Program-made: the position numbers and the translations under genes | Shown: one piece after another, positions 1-5,052 of the stretch | How positions within the stretch are numbered: the stretch's first letter is position 1 | How the letters are laid out: each line of letters starts with the position of its first letter | Notes under the pieces: generated by a model | What the model saw: the letters and a program-made list of their open reading frames with translations, nothing else | Databases searched by the model: none | What the model was told of the DNA's origin: nothing | Origin: Rhodospirillales bacterium | GTDB lineage: Bacteria; Pseudomonadota; Alphaproteobacteria; Rhodospirillales; JASLLV01 | Direction of reading: 5' to 3' | Length of the DNA: 7,412 bases | Assembly (NCBI GenBank): GCA_030754475.1 | Contig: JASMAE010000221.1 | Span: 1 to 7,412, forward strand

Positions 1-489
1 GCGGTCGATCCGAACGCCAACCACGACCTCGTCGTCAACCTGCAGGGGGATCTTCCGTCCATCGAGGCGGACGCGGTGCGGGCGGTCTTGTGGCCGCTCG
101 CGGACCCGGCGGTCGAAATCGCGACCCTGGCCGCGCCTCTTGGGCGTGCGGAAGAGGCGGATGACGCCAACGTGGTCAAGGCGGTGGTCTCCGTGGCCGA
201 GGGAGCGGCGTCGGGCCGCGCTCTTTACTTCTCGCGCGCGCCCGTCCCCTGGGGCGCCGGCGGCCGGTTCCACCACATCGGCATCTACGCGTATCGGCGC
301 GCGGCGCTTGCCCAATTCGTCACGCTCTCGCCGTCGCCGCTCGAGGCGCGCGAGCGGCTGGAGCAGCTTCGCGCCCTCGAGCACGGCATGCGCATCGAGG
401 TGGCGTTCGTTGACACGATTCCGCTGGGCGTCGATACTCCCGCCGATCTTGAGCGCGCGCGCGCCCTGCTGGCGCCCGGACGCACCTGA
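1..489 (+). CDS. kdsB: 3-deoxy-manno-octulosonate cytidylyltransferase (CMP-KDO synthetase), 5' end cut off
   Basis: KdsB activates KDO with CTP to give CMP-KDO in the cytoplasm, the donor for the lipopolysaccharide inner core. The reading frame is open from base 1 and gives the last 162 residues; the family is about 245-250 residues long, so roughly the first 85 lie outside the window. Family landmarks seen, numbered from the first visible codon: VNLQGDLPSIE (residues 12-22, nucleotide-binding region), YFSRAPVPW (76-84), HHIGIYAYRR (91-100), the LEARERLEQLRALEHG stretch, and GVDTPADLE (143-151) near the C-terminus. The order and spacing match KdsB well. The GTG at base 76 is internal, not a start. 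pheA follows 56 bp downstream on the same strand, a neighbour pair common in alphaproteobacteria, so the two may be co-transcribed. Nothing odd is seen in the visible part. Confidence 0.96.
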   Translation, partial: AVDPNANHDLVVNLQGDLPSIEADAVRAVLWPLADPAVEIATLAAPLGRAEEADDANVVKAVVSVAEGAASGRALYFSRAPVPWGAGGRFHHIGIYAYRRAALAQFVTLSPSPLEARERLEQLRALEHGMRIEVAFVDTIPLGVDTPADLERARALLAPGRT

Positions 490-545
490 CGCTCGTCCTC
501 GGTGGACGCTTGCGAAAATTCGATCCGGACCGAGGCCCGCTGCCG

Positions 546-1412
546 ATGACCGACCCGGAAGAGACGATCGCGTTCCAAGGCGTGCGCGGCGCCTATTCCG
601 ATCTCGCCTGCCGCGATGTGTTTCCCGACCTGGCGACGCTCGCGTGCTCCGGCTTCGAGGACGCCTTCGCCGCCCTGAAGGAAGGCCGCGCCGCGCGCGC
701 CATGATTCCGATCGACAATTCCGTCGCCGGGCGGGTCGCCGACATCCATCATCTCTTGCCGGATTCGGGACTGCACATCGTCGGCGAGCATTTCCAGCGC
801 GTCGACCACCACCTGCTCGCGGTTCCGGGCGCCGTGATCGAGGATCTGACCCACGCCCACAGCCACATCCACGCCCTTAATCAGTGTCGCAACCTGATCC
901 GCGAGATCGCGCTCGTGCCGGTCGTCCATACCGACACCGCCGGCGCGGCCAAGGAGATCGCCGAAATCGGCGACAAGACCCAGTGCGCGATCGCGTCCCG
1001 GCTCGCGGGCGAGGCGTACGGACTGGTGTCGCTCCGGGCAAACATCGAGGACGCCGAGCACAACACGACGCGGTTCCTGATCATGGCGCGCGAAGCCCAG
1101 ATCCCGGAGCCCGATTTGGGTCCGACCATGACCAGCATCGTCTTCCGGGTGCGTAACGTCCCAGCCGCGCTGTTCAAGGCGCTGGGTGGCTTCGCCACCA
1201 ACGGGATCAACATGACCAAGCTGGAAAGCTATCTCGTTGGCGGCGGATTCGTAGCGGCCCAGTTCTATGCCGACGTCGAGGGCCATCCCCGGCACCAAAA
1301 CCTGAGGCTCGCATTGGAAGAGCTCGATTTTTTCTCCCGCGAGGTCACTATCCTCGGCGTCTACCCCCAGCATCCCTTCCGCCGCCGGGACCGGGAAGAC
1401 GCCGATTCGTGA
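546..1412 (+). CDS. pheA: Prephenate dehydratase (free-standing, with ACT domain)
   Basis: The enzyme converts prephenate to phenylpyruvate, the committed step to phenylalanine, in the cytoplasm. The 288-residue product has the catalytic domain at about 5-180 and a C-terminal ACT regulatory domain at about 195-275. There is no chorismate mutase domain, unlike the fused enterobacterial PheA. Motifs seen: IAFQGVRGAYSD near the N-terminus, IPIDNSVAGRV (54-64), and the catalytic NTTRF (173-177). The ACT segment reads GGFATNGINMTKLESY (214-229); many PheA proteins have ESRP where this one has ESY, a variant I associate with alphaproteobacterial enzymes, so it is probably not a defect. I chose the ATG at 546 because the protein then begins just before the first conserved strand and a GAGG lies 10 nt upstream. 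An in-frame TTG at 510 would add 12 unconserved residues. The gene converges on nudC with 12 bp between stops. Confidence 0.95.
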   Translation: MTDPEETIAFQGVRGAYSDLACRDVFPDLATLACSGFEDAFAALKEGRAARAMIPIDNSVAGRVADIHHLLPDSGLHIVGEHFQRVDHHLLAVPGAVIEDLTHAHSHIHALNQCRNLIREIALVPVVHTDTAGAAKEIAEIGDKTQCAIASRLAGEAYGLVSLRANIEDAEHNTTRFLIMAREAQIPEPDLGPTMTSIVFRVRNVPAALFKALGGFATNGINMTKLESYLVGGGFVAAQFYADVEGHPRHQNLRLALEELDFFSREVTILGVYPQHPFRRRDREDADS

Positions 1413-1436
1413 GCCGCGCGCGACTTATTGCGCGGC
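1413..1436. terminator. Candidate bidirectional hairpin between pheA and nudC
   Basis: The arm GCCGCGC (1413-1419) pairs perfectly with GCGCGGC (1430-1436) around a 10-nt loop. The hairpin starts one base after the pheA stop codon, and the nudC stop codon lies in its loop, so it is placed where both convergent transcripts should end. No T-run follows on either strand, so it is not a textbook intrinsic terminator. Assignment rests on position and pairing only. Confidence 0.4.
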
Positions 1437-2333
1437 CAGCCAACTCGCGATCAGCCAGCGGGATATGGAGCCCGACCGAGGCAGCACGAAGCCCGGCGGG
1501 TCGAACCGCGCCACTTCTGCGCGGGAGAACCAGCGCGCGTCCTCGAGTTCGGAATCGTTGACGCGGATGGCGTCGGTGGTCGCGCGCGCCCGGAAGCCCA
1601 GCATCAGCGACGACGGAAAGGGCCACGGCTGCGACGCCTGGTAGTGGACGTCGGCGACCGTGACGCCGGTTTCCTCGTACACTTCGCGCGCGACCGCCGC
1701 CTCGAGGGTCTCTCCCGGTTCCACGAATCCCGCCAAGGTGGAATAGCGCTTCTCGGGCCATTTCGACTGACGGCCGAGCAGACAGTAACCGCCCCCGGCG
1801 CCGGGGCGCGTCACCAGCATGATCACGGCGGGATCCGTGCGCGGGTAGTGCTCGTGGCCGCAATCCGCGCCTATGCAGGCACGGGTGAAGCCGGCTTCCC
1901 TGCTCTCGGTGGGACTGCCGCAAATGCCACAGAACTGCGTGTGGCGATGCCAGTACATGATGCCGCGCGCCAGCGCCAGAAGCGCGCCGTCGCGGGCGTC
2001 GATCAGCGGGCCGACCTCGCGCAGGTCCATGAATTCCGCCTCGCCGTCGAAGGGCGCCAGCGTCCGAGGTTCGGGATCCGGAATCTCGATCGCGAAGAAA
2101 ACCTCCTCTCCGGCCGTTCCCAGGAACACGACCTCCGAGGCCGATTCGATCATGGCCCGCGCCTCCGGCCCAGCGATCAGGGCGGCGTTGATGTCGTCTC
2201 CGCGCGTCACCAGATTGCGGTCCCGGCAAACGGGAATCACCCGCGACGGCCCGTCGCGCAGGCGATCCCACAGCTTCTCGGGCTCGCTGCGTAGATGGGC
2301 GGCGCGGTCGAACACGTCGTCGATGAAGATCAT
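1425..2333 (-). CDS. nudC: NADH pyrophosphatase / NAD-capped RNA decapping Nudix hydrolase
   Basis: NudC hydrolyses NAD(H) to NMN(H) and AMP, and members of the family also remove the NAD cap from RNA 5' ends. The product is 302 residues. An N-terminal domain (1-130) is followed by a zinc ribbon with C135, C138, C153 and C158 (FCGICG...ACIGADCG). A perfect Nudix box follows at 202-224 (G-x5-E-x7-REVYEETGV), then the SQPWPFPSS motif (234-242) that marks the NADH pyrophosphatase subgroup. All metal-binding and catalytic positions expected of the box are present. The frame stays open upstream to 2525, but that extension is low-complexity and unconserved and runs into the divergent gene, so the ATG at 2331-2333 (MIFIDDVFDR) is preferred. 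No clear Shine-Dalgarno sequence precedes it. It converges with pheA and diverges from the lipoprotein gene. Confidence 0.95.
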   Translation of the reverse strand: MIFIDDVFDRAAHLRSEPEKLWDRLRDGPSRVIPVCRDRNLVTRGDDINAALIAGPEARAMIESASEVVFLGTAGEEVFFAIEIPDPEPRTLAPFDGEAEFMDLREVGPLIDARDGALLALARGIMYWHRHTQFCGICGSPTESREAGFTRACIGADCGHEHYPRTDPAVIMLVTRPGAGGGYCLLGRQSKWPEKRYSTLAGFVEPGETLEAAVAREVYEETGVTVADVHYQASQPWPFPSSLMLGFRARATTDAIRVNDSELEDARWFSRAEVARFDPPGFVLPRSGSISRWLIASWLAAQ

Positions 2334-2423
2334 TGTGGCTGGCACGCGCGAAAACGTGGCACAGGCGACCGCCCGTTGCAACGTTCGGCCGCGGAACCGC
2401 CGTGCTGGAGGAGGAAGGTAACA
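2334..2423. promoter_or_regulatory. Divergent intergenic region with 10-bp palindrome (nudC / lipoprotein)
   Basis: This 90-bp gap must carry the start signals for both divergent genes. It contains the perfect palindrome CGTTGCAACG (2374-2383), overlapped at its right end by the smaller palindrome AACGTT (2380-2385), and a direct repeat of TGGCAC (2340-2345 and 2357-2362). A palindrome in a divergent gap could be an operator, but I recognise no known regulator site. I could not place a convincing -35/-10 pair on either strand. Confidence 0.35.
2409..2414 (+). promoter_or_regulatory. Strong Shine-Dalgarno site that fixes the lipoprotein start
   Basis: AGGAGG at 2409-2414 lies in a purine-rich run (2407-2418), 9 nt before the GTG at 2424. 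It decides between the long open frame (from 2295), the GTG at 2424 and the TTG at 2427. The GTG has the best spacing and leaves a short, well-formed lipoprotein signal peptide. Confidence 0.7.
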
Positions 2424-2915
2424 GTGTTGAGCGGAGTTCGTACCGCCCTGATTCTTTTTGCCGCGGTGGCGTTGTCGGGCTGCATGTCCGGCGCAGGCAT
2501 CGAACGCCTTGCGTTCGGGGGGCAATGCGTAGCGGACGCCGCCGAAAGGGTGTCCGGCATCGATTGGCTCGAGGCCACAGCCATCGAACTCGGGGTCCGC
2601 CAGGGCGCATACGACCCGATGATCATCACGCTACGACGCGACGCGCCGTACGTGATTCGGATCGCCAGCCATGACGACGAGCATCGCCATTTCCGGGCAC
2701 ACGAGTTCTTCGGCTCGATCGCGCTCGCCAAGGTCCTTACCAGCGGCAAGAGGTTCGACGCGAACTGCATCTCGGCGGTCGGCGTCGCGCCCAACGAGAC
2801 CGCGGAGATCCAGTTCGTCGCGGTCCGCGATGGTCGCTACGACTTCGAAGACATCCGGTTCCTGTACGCGCCGATCGTCGCCGGGTCCGGTCACGGGGTC
2901 ATTCTCGTCCAATAG
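2424..2915 (+). CDS. Small lipoprotein with probable cupredoxin-like domain
   Basis: I do not recognise a named gene. The 163-residue product starts with a short basic segment, a hydrophobic helix (8-17) and the lipobox L-S-G-C with the lipidated cysteine at C20, so it should be an inner- or outer-membrane-anchored periplasmic lipoprotein. The mature part reads like a cupredoxin beta-sandwich: a strand with YVIRIAS (76-82), then HDDEHRHFRAHEFF (83-96) where cupredoxins carry the first His, then VAPNETAEIQFV (121-132), an aromatic RYDFEDI turn (138-144), and a closing strand GHGVILVQ (156-163). The canonical Cys-x(n)-His-x(n)-Met copper loop before the last strand is not evident; C35 and C115 may form a disulfide. 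Copper binding is therefore uncertain, and the fold call is an inference from pattern only. It is divergent from nudC and followed by the SRP RNA gene. An in-frame TTG at 2427 is an alternative start. Confidence 0.7.
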   Translation: MLSGVRTALILFAAVALSGCMSGAGIERLAFGGQCVADAAERVSGIDWLEATAIELGVRQGAYDPMIITLRRDAPYVIRIASHDDEHRHFRAHEFFGSIALAKVLTSGKRFDANCISAVGVAPNETAEIQFVAVRDGRYDFEDIRFLYAPIVAGSGHGVILVQ

Positions 2916-2935
2916 CGGGCTCGGCCAATAGCGGA
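2904..2935 (+). repeat. 16-bp tandem duplication spanning the lipoprotein stop codon
   Basis: Bases 2904-2919 and 2920-2935 are adjacent copies differing at two positions; both contain CCAATAGCGG. The first copy holds the TAG stop (2913-2915). The unit is not a multiple of three, and the second copy lies wholly after the stop, so the protein is not altered. It looks like a small slippage duplication. Confidence 0.7.
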
Positions 2936-2950
2936 AATCTTGACCACGGC

Positions 2951-2969
2951 CGCGCCGGTCATAGGCGCG
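2951..2969 (+). terminator. Possible terminator hairpin after the lipoprotein gene
   Basis: CGCGCC (2951-2956) pairs with GGCGCG (2964-2969) around a 7-nt loop, 35 bp after the stop codon and before the SRP RNA promoter. No T-run follows. Short GC-rich inverted repeats are expected by chance at this base composition, so support is weak. Confidence 0.25.
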
Positions 2970-3012
2970 ATCCCGTGGGGCGCGCCGGCACCTTTCGAAT
3001 CCCACGCGTCGC

Positions 3013-3021
3013 TGATATAGT
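3013..3021 (+). promoter_or_regulatory. Extended -10 promoter element of the SRP RNA gene
   Basis: TG-A-TATAGT matches the extended -10 pattern TGnTATAAT with one mismatch in the hexamer. It ends 4-7 nt before the inferred RNA 5' end near 3026-3028, about the right distance for a sigma-70-type start. The -35 region (around 2993-2998, TTTCGA) is poor, which is typical where an extended -10 carries recognition. It is the most A+T-rich stretch in the vicinity. Confidence 0.55.
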
Positions 3022-3025
3022 CTTA

Positions 3026-3128
3026 GGCGGGAGGCTGTCGGCGGACGGGCCCCTCGCCAATCCGGTCAGATCCGAAAGGAAGCAGCCGTAACGAGTATAG
3101 GCCCGGGTCGCCGATCCAGTCTCCCGCC
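3026..3128 (+). ncRNA. ffs: Signal recognition particle RNA, small bacterial (4.5S) type
   Basis: SRP RNA pairs with the Ffh protein to deliver membrane-protein ribosomes to FtsY. The conserved apical segment lies at 3064-3087: GGTCAGATCC, a GAAA tetraloop (3074-3077), then GGAAGCAGCC. This differs from the E. coli core by one base in the symmetric loop strand (AGAU for AGGU) and by GAAA for GGAA in the tetraloop, which keeps the GNRA pattern. The ends close perfectly: 3026-3033 (GGCGGGAG) with 3121-3128 (CTCCCGCC), continuing as GCTG (3034-3037) with CAGT (3117-3120) including one G-U pair, then TCGG with CCGA after a 2-nt bulge, and GGGC with GCCC further in. One long bulged hairpin of about 103 nt is what the small bacterial form looks like. 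Ends are inferred from pairing and could be off by a few bases. A location just upstream of dnaX is familiar for alphaproteobacteria. Confidence 0.93.
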
Positions 3129-3160
3129 CGTCGGTCGAGGCCTTGAGGCCGGCCCGACGG
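3128..3160 (+). terminator. Hairpin between SRP RNA and dnaX (terminator, processing site or leader structure)
   Basis: CCGTCGG (3128-3134) pairs with CCGACGG (3154-3160), and inside it GGCC (3139-3142) pairs with GGCC (3147-3150) around a TTGA loop. It begins at the last base of the SRP RNA stem and ends 21 nt before the dnaX start codon. There is no T-run, so it may be a partial terminator, a processing signal for the SRP RNA 3' end, or a structured dnaX leader. Confidence 0.35.
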
Positions 3161-3181
3161 CATAGCCGCGCCGGGGTATCC

Positions 3182-4681
3182 ATGAACGACCAGGGCGTCG
3201 CCGAGGTGCGCGAGACCGGCGGTTCGTACCGCGTCCTCGCCCGCGCCTATCGACCGAAGACGTTTGCCGAACTGATCGGCCAGCAGGCGATGGTGCGCAC
3301 CCTCACGAATGCGTTCCGAACCGGGCGGCTGGCGCACGCGTTCGTGCTGACCGGCGTGCGCGGGGTTGGCAAGACGACCACCGCGCGAATCATTGCCCGC
3401 GCGTTCAATTGCGTTGGCCCCGACGGCGCCGGCGGGCCGACCGTTGAGCCGTGCGGCGAATGCGAGCACTGCCGCGCCATCGAGGAGGACCGCCACGTGG
3501 ATGTCCTCGAAATGGACGCCGCCAGCCACACCGGCGTCGACGACATCCGCGAGCTGATCGAAAGCGCCCGCTACCGGCCCGCGACCGCGCGCACCAAGGT
3601 CTACGTAATCGACGAGGTCCACATGCTCTCGAAGAGCGCCTTCAACGCGCTCCTCAAGACGCTCGAGGAACCGCCGCCGCACGTGAAGTTCGTGTTCGCC
3701 ACCACCGAGGTGCGCCGAGTTCCGGTGACGGTGCTGTCGCGCTGTCAGCGGTTCGATCTGCGCCGCGTCAACTCGGAAACGCTGGCGGCCCACTTCTCGG
3801 GCGTTGCCGAATCCGAGGGTGTCCAAGTGTCCGCCGATGCGCTCAACCTGATCGCCCGCGCCGCGGACGGTTCGGTCCGCGACGGGCTCTCGCTCCTGGA
3901 CCAAGCTATCGCGCACCGCGCCGACGACGCCGCCGAGATCGGCGCGGACGACGTCCGGACCATGCTGGGACTCGCCGACCGCACCCATGTCTTCGATCTG
4001 CTGGACGCGATTCTCAAGGGAGAGATCGCGGGCGCGCTCGATCTCTTCGCGGACCAGTACGCGGCCGGTGCCGATCCGGCCGCGATCATCGAGGACATGC
4101 TTGAGCTCGTCCACTGGCTGACGCGCATCAAGATCGTGCCCGCGATCGCCGAAGGCGCCAACGTGCCCGAGGCGGAGCGGGTTCGCGGCCGCGCGATGGC
4201 GGACGCGCTCTCGATGGCGGCGCTGGCGCGGGCCTGGCAGATGTTGTTCAAGGGATTGGCCGAGGTTCAGACGGCGCCAGCGGGGTGGCACGCCGCCGAC
4301 ATGGTCCTGGTGCGGATGGCCTATGCGGCGGACCTGCCGACGCCCGCGGAATCGGTCCGCGCATTGAGCCGGGGGAGCGCTCCCGCGCCCGCCAACCGGG
4401 ACGCGGCACCGCCGCCGCGGGCGCCAAACGCGGCCGCGCCCGAGCCCGAGCTCTCGCCGGCCCCCGAGCCCTCGCCGGCTCCCGAGCCCGAGCCGGCCCC
4501 CGAGACCGATGCGGACGACGCCCCGACGACGGCGGCAACGGACGTTCCGGATGGGACCGACGAGGCGACCCGCCACCCGCTGGTACGGGCCGCGCTTGAG
4601 ACCTTTCCGGGCGCCCGGGTCGAATCGGTGCGCCGAGTCACGGAACCAGCGCGCAATTCCGGCTCGGACGATTCGGCGTAG
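3182..4681 (+). CDS. dnaX: DNA polymerase III subunit gamma/tau, apparently lacking the tau alpha-binding domain
   Basis: DnaX is the ATPase subunit of the sliding-clamp loader. The 499-residue product has Walker A GVRGVGKTT (58-66), a zinc site with C77, C91, C94 and C97, Walker B VIDEVH (142-147), sensor-1 FATTE (172-176), the SRC arginine-finger motif (186-188), and the sensor-2 segment GSVRDGLSLLDQ (230-241). The collar domain III follows to about 385. Residues 386-464 form a Pro/Ala/Glu-rich linker with three six-residue repeats. It then goes directly into HPLVRAALETFPGARVESVR (465-484), the peptide that closes alphaproteobacterial DnaX proteins. The domain before that peptide in relatives, which contacts the polymerase alpha subunit and carries a WTGRRW-type motif, is not present, and no remnant is seen in other frames. 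The length is well below the roughly 600 residues usual for tau. The ATG at 3182 fits the family N-terminus; a TTG at 3143 is possible but lies in the leader hairpin. Only a weak GGGG precedes it. Confidence 0.96.
   Translation: MNDQGVAEVRETGGSYRVLARAYRPKTFAELIGQQAMVRTLTNAFRTGRLAHAFVLTGVRGVGKTTTARIIARAFNCVGPDGAGGPTVEPCGECEHCRAIEEDRHVDVLEMDAASHTGVDDIRELIESARYRPATARTKVYVIDEVHMLSKSAFNALLKTLEEPPPHVKFVFATTEVRRVPVTVLSRCQRFDLRRVNSETLAAHFSGVAESEGVQVSADALNLIARAADGSVRDGLSLLDQAIAHRADDAAEIGADDVRTMLGLADRTHVFDLLDAILKGEIAGALDLFADQYAAGADPAAIIEDMLELVHWLTRIKIVPAIAEGANVPEAERVRGRAMADALSMAALARAWQMLFKGLAEVQTAPAGWHAADMVLVRMAYAADLPTPAESVRALSRGSAPAPANRDAAPPPRAPNAAAPEPELSPAPEPSPAPEPEPAPETDADDAPTTAATDVPDGTDEATRHPLVRAALETFPGARVESVRRVTEPARNSGSDDSA
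4454..4507 (+). repeat. Three 18-bp tandem units within dnaX (SPAPEP repeat)
   Basis: Units 4454-4471, 4472-4489 and 4490-4507 encode SPAPEP, SPAPEP and EPAPET (residues 425-442). Units 1 and 2 differ by a single base; unit 3 is more diverged. The unit is six codons, so gain or loss keeps the frame. The repeat lies in the flexible linker next to the missing domain and could vary in copy number between strains. Confidence 0.8.
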
Positions 4682-4685
4682 TCCC

Positions 4686-4955
4686 ATGGGCGAGACCGAA
4701 ACACGGGAGTCGAAGCCGACGGTTCGCGGCCTGCTGGGGCGCGCTTCGCGAGCGGCGCGCGCGTTCGCGGCGACCCTGCGTTGGCGCTTGGACGTGGATT
4801 CAAGGGATGACAGGTGGTCGCGTGCCACGCGAACGCCGAGCGAACCGATCGGCACCATGCTTTGCAACGATGTAGTGCTTGCCGTCGCGCGCATGAAGTT
4901 CCGCCGGCTCGCCGAGGAATCCCGGTCGCGGAAGGAGCGCGCCGGCGACGCATGA
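4686..4955 (+). CDS. Hypothetical small basic protein between dnaX and ybaB
   Basis: I do not recognise this protein. The 89-residue frame starts at an ATG 4 bp after the dnaX stop and is rich in Arg (17) with an excess of positive charge. It has no signal peptide, membrane helix or cysteine motif (one Cys, C60). Two segments look helical: GLLGRASRAARAFAATLRWRL (15-35, cut short here as an amphipathic Arg/Ala stretch) and MLCNDVVLAVARMKF (58-72). For coding: close spacing to dnaX, same direction, and about 80% G+C at third positions by hand count. Against: no clear Shine-Dalgarno sequence, and long chance frames are common at this base composition. It does not resemble the missing DnaX domain. 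If it is not a gene, 4682-5052 is a long spacer holding only the ybaB promoter candidate. Confidence 0.45.
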   Translation: MGETETRESKPTVRGLLGRASRAARAFAATLRWRLDVDSRDDRWSRATRTPSEPIGTMLCNDVVLAVARMKFRRLAEESRSRKERAGDA

Positions 4956-4993
4956 GGGCGCGCCCCCGCGCGATGGCTCGCGCCCGCGGTCCC

Positions 4994-5002
4994 TGATATA
5001 CA
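4994..5002 (+). promoter_or_regulatory. Candidate extended -10 promoter element for ybaB-recR-chrA
   Basis: TG-A-TATACA fits TGnTATAAT at four of six hexamer positions and shares the octamer CTGATATA with the SRP RNA promoter (3012-3019 there, 4993-5000 here). It lies inside a 5-bp-armed inverted repeat CCCTG (4991-4995) / CAGGG (5001-5005), which could also be an operator. No good -35 is seen. It is 50 bp ahead of the ybaB start, so ybaB and genes after it may have their own promoter besides read-through from dnaX. Confidence 0.4.
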
Positions 5003-5052
5003 GGGCCGAGCGATCCCGTCCTCAACCGAATCGCTGAGTAGGACCGCAGGCC

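Noticed and set aside
1183..1232. ESY in place of ESRP in the PheA ACT domain as a sign of lost phenylalanine control
   Set aside because: To my knowledge this variant is common in alphaproteobacterial PheA and the surrounding ACT sequence is well preserved, so it is not unusual here.
285..1373. A 362-codon minus-strand frame opposite kdsB and pheA
   Set aside because: Both plus-strand genes carry full family motifs; the antisense product has none that I recognise.
2340..2381. TGGCAC repeats followed by TTGCA, suggesting a sigma-54 promoter
   Set aside because: The distance between the TGGCAC and TTGC elements is wrong for a -24/-12 promoter with either copy.
1348..2610. A 420-codon minus-strand frame overlapping nudC in another frame
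   Set aside because: The nudC frame has the zinc ribbon and a perfect Nudix box; the competing translation is Arg/Pro-rich noise.
2939..2968. CTTGACC resembling a strong alphaproteobacterial -35 box after the lipoprotein gene
   Set aside because: No acceptable -10 hexamer lies 16-18 bp downstream, and it is too far from the SRP RNA start to serve it.
3182..4681. Programmed frameshift in dnaX making gamma from tau, as in E. coli
   Set aside because: No A-rich slippery run or following stop in the -1 frame with a stimulatory structure was found; the short product comes from the gene itself.
3023..4894. A 623-codon open frame on the minus strand opposite the SRP RNA gene and dnaX
   Set aside because: It is antisense to a clear dnaX and a structured RNA, its translation is Arg/Gly-rich with no recognisable domain, and such long shadow frames are expected where G+C is high at third codon positions.
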